A stretch of 59,964 bases of DNA, from contig DYIY01000018.1 in assembly GCA_020723405.1 (NCBI GenBank), positions 1-59,964 on the forward strand. The letters are read 5' to 3'. The stretch is from Thiobacillus denitrificans (GTDB taxonomy: Bacteria; Pseudomonadota; Gammaproteobacteria; Burkholderiales; Thiobacillaceae). Position numbers and translations under genes: made by a program. The notes below the pieces were generated by a model. The model made no database searches. It saw only the letters and a list, made by a program, of their open reading frames with translations, and was not told the origin of the DNA. Of this stretch, positions 53,058 to 59,964 are shown one piece after another. Positions within the stretch are counted from its first letter, which is position 1. Every line of letters starts with the position of its first letter.

Positions 53058-56000
53058 ATGAAGCTACAACAATTCATTGGCTTTGCGCGATTTGTGTCAG
53101 TCACTCTGGTGCTGCTGGGATTTGAAATGTTTGCGAGTGGCAGTGCGCATGCGGTGGTGGGCTCAATGCCTGGCTCATTTTCTGTTTCCCAAACGGGTGC
53201 TGCAACCTATGAAGTTCCGATCCGAGTGGCCCCGGCCGGATCGGGCATGGAACCCAAGCTCTCCCTTGTTTACAACAGTCAATCTGGATTGGGACCAGTA
53301 GGCCTGGGATGGTCCATCTCTGGTTTGTCAACTATCACTCGATGCCCGAAAACCATCGCTCAGGACGGCACCGTGAAGGGCGTCAACTTCACGACTTCGG
53401 ATAAATTCTGCATTGATGGCAAGCGGATGTTTGTTACCAGTGGGACGTATGGTGGGGATGGGGCCGAATATAGAACTGAAATCGCGGATTTCAGTAAGAT
53501 CATATCTTATGGTTCGTCTGGTAATGGCCCGGCCTGGTTCAAGGTATGGACTAAGAGTGGATTGATTATGGAGTTGGGAAATACGTCTGATTCAAAAAAA
53601 TATGGGACGGGGTCGGCAGTAAAGATATGGGGGGTGAGCAAAATAAGTGATACGGCAAATAATTACATGGCAGTGAAGTATGTTGATTTATTGACGTCCC
53701 TTCCTCCAGGGGCGTTAGTGTTTGATAACAATCTCTATCCATCGAAAATTGAATACAGCGGCAATTCGTCAGTTGGTGCCGCAACATTGAATTATGTTGA
53801 ATTTTTGTATGCATTTAGCCCCTCCCAGGTGTTTGATGAAGTGGCGGATCATCATGCGTTTTTGCCTGTAAAGCCAGATGTATGGCAGGCAGGGTCCTCC
53901 AGCAGGGTGTCAACACTGTTGCATTCTATATATTCCTGGAGTAATGGTGAACAAGTCTATTGGTATGATTTGCATTATGAAGCGGGGGCTGATTCGTGGG
54001 ATGTGGCGCGCTTAAAAGATCTGAAGTTCTGCGGCAAGGAAAACGGTGCTTGGTCGTGCCTGCCGGAAACACAGTTTACTTGGCAGAATTCTGATTTATT
54101 CTTTACTTTCGGCAAGAACCTTCCCGGATCTTCGGTCGCGACCAACTCCTATCTGACGACTGCTGATAAAAAGATTGTCGCCGGAGATTTTAATGGTGAT
54201 GGTCAACAGGACATGCTGCATCTCCATCCGGATGCGGATCCGACCCATTCCTGGGTTGCCTTGTCCGACGGTGATGGGACCTTTACTTTCATGCGGAGCC
54301 TGCCAGGTGCCTCGGTTACCACCAAGTCGTATTTGAATGCCACAAGCAGTGATGTGCTTGCGGGTGACTTCAATGGTGATGGCTTGACGGATATTTTACA
54401 TCTTCATCCGAGTTCTGATCCAAAGTATTCCTGGGTGGCGCTCTCGAATGGGGATGGTACATTCGATTTTCAACAAAGTCTGCCCGGAGCCACTACCGCT
54501 AATAATGCTTATCTGGCAACGACGAACCTGAATATTTACGCCGGGGATTTCAACGGCGATGGCAGGACCGACATTCTGCATTTGCAGCAGAATTCCGATC
54601 CGCAATATTCATGGGTTGGGCTGTCAGACGGGGACGGTACGTTTACGTTTAGCCGAGGCCTGCCCGGCGCTTCTACCGCAACTAATTCATTTTTGAACGA
54701 CACGGATAAAAGCATCATCGTCGGTGACTATAATGGCGATGGTATGGCAGATTTGCTGCATTTGCATCCCAATTCCGATGCTCAGTATTCCTGGGTCGCG
54801 TTGTCCGATGGAGATGGTACTTTTGCATTTGCAAAAAATCTCCCGGGTGCTTCTGTCACCACGAAATCATACATCACAACGACGGATAGATTGATTCTGC
54901 CAGGTGATATAAATGGAGACGGAAACACGGACTTGTTCCATCTACATCCCAATGCCGATTCGAAATACTCCTGGGTGGCTATTTCAAAAGGGGATGGAAC
55001 CTTTAACTTCAGTGCCAGCCTGCCTGGTGCAACGGTAGATAACAACGCTTACCTGACTTTGGATCAACAAGATGTGGTCGGCGGTGACTTCAATGGCGAT
55101 GGATGGACTGACTTCGCTCATCTCCACCCTAGTTCAGATTCCGAGCAATCCTGGGTGGCTATTTCAAAAGGAGATGGTTACTTCAGTTTCGTCAACGAAT
55201 TACCAGGGGCGGCAAAGTCAACGAAAGCATATATCTCCGCGACCGACAAGCAAATCATCACCGGCGATATCAATGGCGATGGAAAATCGGATCTGCTTCA
55301 CCTCCACGTGGATGCGGATGCGGCTTATTCATGGTCCTCGATTGCGGGAGTTCCGTCGCCTGTGTTGATGACGGGCGTCACCAATGGGTTGGGGGTGGCG
55401 ACCAGCGTCGAATACAAGCCGTTGACGGCGGAAGGCGTGTTCGCAAAAGGGGTCGACTCGAATTATCCAAACATGGATGCGCAGTTTTCTTTGTACGTCG
55501 TGACAAAAGTTGATTCTGACAATGGAATTGGCGGTACAGGTACGAATACCTATACCTACGAGGATGCCAGGTTGAATCTGGAGGGAAGGGGCTTCCTCGG
55601 ATTCAGAGCTTTGGAAGTGACCGATCAACAATCGGGTATGGTAACGAGAACGGAGTATTCGAGAACATTTCCATATGTGGGTTTACCTACCCTAGTCAAG
55701 CAAACGCATAACGGCGTTGATCTTTCCAAAACGACTACGACCTACAGCCATGTGATGCTTGGGACTATTCGCTACGCCCCACATCCTGCCACGGTAGTTG
55801 AATTCAAGTACGATTTGGGTGGCAATCAGGTCAACAAGGTCACCACCACCAGTACCTATGATTCCTGGGGCAATCCTTTGACCATCGATGCTGTCAATTC
55901 GGATGGTCACAGGAAATACACAGTCAATACCTACACCAATACTACTTCGACTTGGATCATCGGGCGGCTTACAAAATCGACAGTCACCAGCACTCTTCCC

Positions 56001-59000
56001 AGCGGTAGTGCCGCCACGCGTACATCGTCATTCACTTACGATTCTGTCACCGGATTCATCACAAAGGAAATCATTGAGCCTGACTCCACATCCGTTCAGC
56101 AGGAAACCAAATACACCTACGACGCATTTGGAAACAAGACCGAGGTCAAACTCAGCACCACCTCTACAGGTAGCAACGCCTTTACTGTGCGCACCACCAA
56201 GACGACCTACGATACCAATGGCATTTTCCCAACCAAGGTCACCAATGCGCTTTCGCAGAGCGAAGATCAAGTCTACGACGCCAAGACGGGCAAACTGCTC
56301 AGTCTGAAGGGGCCCAACGGTCTGACCACCACCTGGGCGTATGACGGTTTCGGCAGGAAGATTCTGGAAACCCGGGCCGATGGCACGACCACGAGTTGGA
56401 CATATCTCGAATGTGATTCGTCCTGTCCTTCCCTTGCTGCCTATTACATTGCCGAATTAGCCAGCGGTGCTCCTGAAGGCAGGAAGTACTTTGACAAACT
56501 CAACCGCGAGATTCGCACCTCGTCCAAGGGTTTTGACGGCCGGTGGGTCTATCAGGATGTGGAATATGACCTCAACGGACGCGTGTATCGTGCATCCCGT
56601 CCCTATTACGCCGGTGAGTCCGTTTACTGGACCACCACCTACTATGACGTGATGGGCCGGCCCTACCAGATCGACGACAACGACGGCTCAACCCACATCA
56701 CCTACGACGGGCTCACAACGACCACCACCAACCCCAAGGGCCAGATGCGCACGGAAGTGCGCAATACCCAAGGGCAGTTGGCATCCGTCACCGATGCGGC
56801 CGGTTGGGTGCTCAGCTACACCTACGATCCCTTCGGCAACCTGCTCACCACGGTGGATCCCAGCGGCAACACCATCGTCAACACCTACGACATCCGGGGT
56901 CGCAAACTCACCATGTTGGACCCGGACATGGGCTATTGGACCTACGAATACAATGCCCTGGGCGAATTGACGAAACAGACCAATGCCCGTCAGCAGGTCA
57001 CCAGCAACACCTACGACCTGTTGGGCCGACTGGTAACCCGCAATGAAGCCGACCTCATCACCAACTGGTACTACGACAAATACAAGGATGGCAGCGCCTG
57101 CGCCGTGGGTGTGGGCAAGCTGTGCGAAACCAGTGCCGACAACAATACCGGCCAGAAGACCTACTTCGACAGCTACGGCCGGGTAGCCGTGGTCACCCAC
57201 ACCATCGACACCACCTATTCCGCTTATCGCACCTACGACAGCTATGGACGGGTCAACACCCAGAGCGTCAATGCGGTCTTCGCCACCCGCAACGTCTACA
57301 ACACCAATGGCTACCTGAGTGAAGTGCGGCGGGACAGCGACAACAGCCTGCTCTGGCGGGCCGACACCATGGACGCCCAAGGCCATGTCACCAAGCAGAC
57401 CTACGGCAACGGCGTGGTCACCGACCGCGCGTACAACGCCCAGAACGGCCGTCTGACCAGCATCCTGGCCAATGGGCCCAATAGTGCGGTGCAGAATCAA
57501 AGTTACGTCTATGACAGTATCGGACTCCTCAGCAGCCGCAGCGACGGGGTCCAGGGTAGCAGTGAATCCTTCGGCTACGACACGCTGAACCGGCTGACCA
57601 GCACCACCAAGAGCGGTGCCACGGTCAGCGTCACCTACGACGCCATCGGCAACATCACCAACAAGAGCGACGTGGGCGGCTATACCTACGGCGGCTCCCG
57701 TCCCCACGCCGTCACCCAGGCGGGGGCCAACACCTACACCTATGATGGCAACGGCAACATGCTCACCGGCGCCGGCCGGACGCTGACCTGGAGCAGCTAC
57801 GACATGCCGGTACAGATCGTCGAGGCCAGCGGCACCACCACCTTCATCTACAACTACGACCACGTGCGGGTCAAGCAGACCACCGGCAGCAAGACGGTGG
57901 TCTATCTGAACCCGCGCATCGACCTGGGCGGCCACTACAACAAGGAAACCGTCGGGTCGGTGGTCACCGAGACCTTCTACTTCTATGCCGGCGGCCAGGT
58001 GGTGGGGGCCTACGTCACCAAGACCAACACCAGCCCCCAGACCAACTACTTCCACGCCGACCACCTGGGTTCCATCAGCGTGGTGACCGACCAGGCCGGT
58101 CAGGTCATCGCCCGTTACGAGTTCGACCCCTGGGGCAAGCGGGTGCTGACGGCGGGTAGCAACGCCACCATCCACGGCTTCACCGGCCATGAGCATCTGG
58201 ACGACGGGCTGATCCACATGAACGGGCGGATCTATGATCCGGTGCTGGGGCGGTTCATGAGCGCGGACCCGATGATCCAGGCGCCGGATAATTTGCAGAG
58301 CTATAACCGGTATAGCTATGTGATGAATAATCCGTTGTTTTATACGGATCCGAGTGGGTATAGCTGGTTTAGTAAGTTGTTTAAGAAGGTATTTGCTGTT
58401 GTGGCTGTCTGGTACCTTGGCCCAATTGCGTTTAACACTGGCTTTTGGGGTGTGGGGACTGCACTAGGCGGTGGAACAGCCGGGATGATCGGCGGAACAA
58501 TTGCTGGTGGCGCATTGGCGGGGGTTACCACGCAGTTGCTGACTACCGGGAGTACGAATGGCTGGCAGCAAGCAGGCCTGACTTCTATGCTTTTCTTCGG
58601 TGCCGGTGAAGTTGGTAGTAGCTTTGGGAAATATTCTGGTGCGCATTACGCGGCTCACGCAGCTGCCGGATGCGTTTCAGCCGAGGTGGGAGGAGGAAGT
58701 TGTGGGCGAGGTGCATTGTCAGCAGTTGCTGGATTGGAGGGTACAAAGTACGGGCCACTCGGATCTATCGTCGCAGGCGGTACTGCATCAGCGTTGTCGG
58801 GCGGGAAGTTTGCAAATGGGGCGTTAACTGCTTCGTTTGGGTACCTCTATAACTGTGGACTGCATCCTGGTTGCTGGGCGAGTGTTGCGCGAGGTGCGGC
58901 ATATCTATGGGGGAGATTGCAGGTTGCAGTCGGAAACATGATGTCTTCGCAGACGGGAGTCGTCATAACAGATATGGCGGCTGCGGAGGTAGGACTTGTT

Positions 59001-59300
59001 GGTGCCAAAGGAACTTTGTTTGCAAGTAAGCAGGCTGCCAGAGAGGCATTAGATGGTGACTTAGGTATGGCGGCAAATAGATTCTTTAGAGATGCTAGCA
59101 AAAATGCGCAAGATTTCAGGATTGGCGCAATCGAAGAGGGGGGGGTACGATTTGAGTTTTTCTCACCAGCGAGAAATGCGGGATATGGGAAGCTTTACGT
59201 TCAGGAAGTTGATTCTACCGGTTCTGTTGTGCGTGAATTTAAGAATACGATAGGCCCAAATGGTATCGTGGAAACCAAATGGATTCATGGAGGCCCTTGA
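53058..59300 (+). CDS. SpvB/FG-GAP/RHS polymorphic toxin
   Basis: 2080 residues. Signal peptide-like start (about 1-32); SpvB/TcdB-like N-terminal domain (about 33-345, SFSVSQTGAATYEVPIRVAP); seven 60-residue FG-GAP/VCBS-like repeats (about 349-765); linker; YD-repeat RHS barrel (about 1000-1700); RHS core ending FTGHEHLDDGLIHMNGRIYD, RFMSADPMIQAPDN and NPLFYTDPSGY (about 1710-1768). The tail (about 1769-2080) first has a Gly/Ala-rich hydrophobic stretch (GGGTAGMIGGTIAGGALAG), then an unrecognised ~90-residue tip ending K-W-I-H-G-G-P. The RHS shell should encapsulate and release the tip. Codon usage and GC change at about 58270 within the gene. A small immunity-like gene overlaps the stop. 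Confidence 0.9.
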   Translation: MKLQQFIGFARFVSVTLVLLGFEMFASGSAHAVVGSMPGSFSVSQTGAATYEVPIRVAPAGSGMEPKLSLVYNSQSGLGPVGLGWSISGLSTITRCPKTIAQDGTVKGVNFTTSDKFCIDGKRMFVTSGTYGGDGAEYRTEIADFSKIISYGSSGNGPAWFKVWTKSGLIMELGNTSDSKKYGTGSAVKIWGVSKISDTANNYMAVKYVDLLTSLPPGALVFDNNLYPSKIEYSGNSSVGAATLNYVEFLYAFSPSQVFDEVADHHAFLPVKPDVWQAGSSSRVSTLLHSIYSWSNGEQVYWYDLHYEAGADSWDVARLKDLKFCGKENGAWSCLPETQFTWQNSDLFFTFGKNLPGSSVATNSYLTTADKKIVAGDFNGDGQQDMLHLHPDADPTHSWVALSDGDGTFTFMRSLPGASVTTKSYLNATSSDVLAGDFNGDGLTDILHLHPSSDPKYSWVALSNGDGTFDFQQSLPGATTANNAYLATTNLNIYAGDFNGDGRTDILHLQQNSDPQYSWVGLSDGDGTFTFSRGLPGASTATNSFLNDTDKSIIVGDYNGDGMADLLHLHPNSDAQYSWVALSDGDGTFAFAKNLPGASVTTKSYITTTDRLILPGDINGDGNTDLFHLHPNADSKYSWVAISKGDGTFNFSASLPGATVDNNAYLTLDQQDVVGGDFNGDGWTDFAHLHPSSDSEQSWVAISKGDGYFSFVNELPGAAKSTKAYISATDKQIITGDINGDGKSDLLHLHVDADAAYSWSSIAGVPSPVLMTGVTNGLGVATSVEYKPLTAEGVFAKGVDSNYPNMDAQFSLYVVTKVDSDNGIGGTGTNTYTYEDARLNLEGRGFLGFRALEVTDQQSGMVTRTEYSRTFPYVGLPTLVKQTHNGVDLSKTTTTYSHVMLGTIRYAPHPATVVEFKYDLGGNQVNKVTTTSTYDSWGNPLTIDAVNSDGHRKYTVNTYTNTTSTWIIGRLTKSTVTSTLPSGSAATRTSSFTYDSVTGFITKEIIEPDSTSVQQETKYTYDAFGNKTEVKLSTTSTGSNAFTVRTTKTTYDTNGIFPTKVTNALSQSEDQVYDAKTGKLLSLKGPNGLTTTWAYDGFGRKILETRADGTTTSWTYLECDSSCPSLAAYYIAELASGAPEGRKYFDKLNREIRTSSKGFDGRWVYQDVEYDLNGRVYRASRPYYAGESVYWTTTYYDVMGRPYQIDDNDGSTHITYDGLTTTTTNPKGQMRTEVRNTQGQLASVTDAAGWVLSYTYDPFGNLLTTVDPSGNTIVNTYDIRGRKLTMLDPDMGYWTYEYNALGELTKQTNARQQVTSNTYDLLGRLVTRNEADLITNWYYDKYKDGSACAVGVGKLCETSADNNTGQKTYFDSYGRVAVVTHTIDTTYSAYRTYDSYGRVNTQSVNAVFATRNVYNTNGYLSEVRRDSDNSLLWRADTMDAQGHVTKQTYGNGVVTDRAYNAQNGRLTSILANGPNSAVQNQSYVYDSIGLLSSRSDGVQGSSESFGYDTLNRLTSTTKSGATVSVTYDAIGNITNKSDVGGYTYGGSRPHAVTQAGANTYTYDGNGNMLTGAGRTLTWSSYDMPVQIVEASGTTTFIYNYDHVRVKQTTGSKTVVYLNPRIDLGGHYNKETVGSVVTETFYFYAGGQVVGAYVTKTNTSPQTNYFHADHLGSISVVTDQAGQVIARYEFDPWGKRVLTAGSNATIHGFTGHEHLDDGLIHMNGRIYDPVLGRFMSADPMIQAPDNLQSYNRYSYVMNNPLFYTDPSGYSWFSKLFKKVFAVVAVWYLGPIAFNTGFWGVGTALGGGTAGMIGGTIAGGALAGVTTQLLTTGSTNGWQQAGLTSMLFFGAGEVGSSFGKYSGAHYAAHAAAGCVSAEVGGGSCGRGALSAVAGLEGTKYGPLGSIVAGGTASALSGGKFANGALTASFGYLYNCGLHPGCWASVARGAAYLWGRLQVAVGNMMSSQTGVVITDMAAAEVGLVGAKGTLFASKQAAREALDGDLGMAANRFFRDASKNAQDFRIGAIEEGGVRFEFFSPARNAGYGKLYVQEVDSTGSVVREFKNTIGPNGIVETKWIHGGP
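54102..55340 (+). repeat. Seven tandem 180-bp FG-GAP/VCBS-like repeats
   Basis: In-gene repeat units of 60 codons, each with an LPGA motif, a calcium-loop-like G-D-F-N-G-D-G-x-x-D, an H-L-H-P-x-x-D motif and S-W-V-A-L-S-D-G-D-G-T. Positions begin at about 54102 and repeat every 180 bases; the last unit is diverged. The D-x-N-G-D-G pattern suggests calcium binding. Confidence 0.9.
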
Positions 59301-59707
59301 TGGATGCTCTGAGAACAGCTATCGCGGCCGTGGTTTCAGGTGATTTAAGTTCACTCGTGCTTGTTATGGAGGCTAAGCACCAAGATCTTTTCGATGCGGC
59401 AGGCGCTCTACAGGGGCTTTGTGTGTTAAGGCCGGCTTTGGTGCGAGTGTTAGAAGATTGGCGTCAGGGCCGCTATGCGGTAGATCAAGTCCAACAATGG
59501 GCCTCCTTCGTTCGAAGAGGATATGTCGCGGGCAAGGGATCGGGTAGCATACGTCCGATTGTTATTGGATATGAAAAGCCCCATGAGACATTGATAGCTG
59601 AGATTATTGGAAGGTTGGATGAGATTGGTGATAAAGTCGACGGGGCAGTGGATTCTTTTGAGCAAGAAGAAATGATGAGATCTTTGACAGAAGGGCACCT
59701 CGAATAA
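59300..59707 (+). CDS. Probable immunity protein of the RHS toxin
   Basis: 135 residues from ATG 59300, overlapping the toxin stop by one base (TGATG). Acidic, no signal peptide, no membrane segment; mixed helix pattern with LRPALVRVLEDWRQGRYAVD and QQWASFVRRGYVAGKGSG. Unlike the RHS core it is low-GC. Small size, cytoplasmic nature, acidity and tight coupling to the variable tail are the marks of a cognate immunity gene. Family not recognised. ATG 59279 also in frame but overlaps the toxin more. Confidence 0.75.
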   Translation: MDALRTAIAAVVSGDLSSLVLVMEAKHQDLFDAAGALQGLCVLRPALVRVLEDWRQGRYAVDQVQQWASFVRRGYVAGKGSGSIRPIVIGYEKPHETLIAEIIGRLDEIGDKVDGAVDSFEQEEMMRSLTEGHLE

Positions 59708-59964
59708 CCCGACACTTTCAAGGAATCAAATACAAGGACAATAGGGGACAGCAGCGGCTTGGCAATGCCGGACAATAGGGGACAGACCCTGAGGTTTCCC
59801 CGCATTTTCATGGCCTACCGAAGCAGCAAGCATTGGCGGCCTGAAGTCTGATAGCTGGAATTGAAGCTCCTGGCTGGAGTCGATGGAGCCACTGAGCGGG
59901 GGCGTCCAGGGTAAGCGTCCAGCCCACCCACCTCCCCCCAACGCCCAGGATCAGGTATTTACGC
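59708..59964. other. Window end: direct repeats GGACAATAGGGGACAG
   Basis: Two identical 16-base copies (59736-59751 and 59770-59785), 34 bases apart, in otherwise non-coding sequence. The string AGGGGACAGACCCTG near the second copy is one I associate with sequences flanking REP-associated transposase genes; none is visible within the window. The minus-strand frame 59726-59941 looks spurious. Confidence 0.5.

Noticed and set aside
59726-59941. 71-codon minus-strand frame at the right edge
   Set aside because: No ribosome site or domain; overlaps the direct repeats.

Overview
The window looks like chromosome of a high-GC betaproteobacterium, most likely Rhodocyclales or a neighbouring order. 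The grounds are the gene content and order (rpoZ-spoT, rpsP-rimM-trmD-rplS, a complete iscRSUA-hscBA-fdx-iscX operon, coq7, suhB divergent from trmJ) and the strong G/C third-position bias. The genus is not resolved. Two stretches have clearly lower GC and foreign character: the left end (1 to about 4.2 kb) and the right end (about 52.6 to 60 kb).

Left end (1-5.2 kb): a chromosomal integron. A cassette array reads leftwards on the minus strand, with six recognisable attC sites and seven cassette genes plus the edge of another cassette. A divergent integron integrase gene (intI, plus strand) adjoins it. The integrase carries an in-frame TAA just before the conserved GTGMR box, so as written it is a pseudogene. 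The cassettes encode small exported or membrane proteins and a two-gene cassette with a lipoprotein and a HEPN-like protein. Just after intI lies a twice-frameshifted relic of a phage-type single-strand-DNA-binding-like gene.

6-16 kb: housekeeping genes. spoT and rpoZ (minus), yajQ, the rpsP operon ending at a clear terminator, a sulfotransferase, an exported protein, a lipoprotein, a TauE-type permease, coq7 and a coupled DUF2322-like gene.

16-31 kb: envelope and signalling genes. A HAF-repeat autotransporter, an SCP2-like secreted protein, a split YeeE/YedE sulfur transporter, and an MCE lipid-transport operon whose ATPase-like gene lacks a Walker A motif. Then an SH3 protein with an M48 metalloprotease, a PhoX-like DUF839 protein, a CHASE2 adenylate/guanylate cyclase followed by a class II cyclic-nucleotide phosphodiesterase, and suhB/trmJ.

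31-40 kb: a heavy-metal module. A two-component system (minus) is divergent from a Gly/Met-rich periplasmic protein, then an RND adaptor, RND pump, DUF3240 protein, TolC-family channel and small lipoprotein.

40-49 kb: cysE and the isc iron-sulfur operon, interrupted by three copies of a palindromic repeat built from GTAGTCGGTAG. Two further inverted-repeat-bounded non-coding elements lie at 31.1 and 41.3 kb.

49-60 kb: an AEC permease, an FHA-cyclase fusion and two dehydrogenases. After a drop in GC comes a 2080-residue SpvB/FG-GAP/RHS polymorphic toxin with an unrecognised C-terminal tip and an overlapping small gene that is probably its immunity protein. The toxin-immunity pair and the decayed integron are the most interesting parts.
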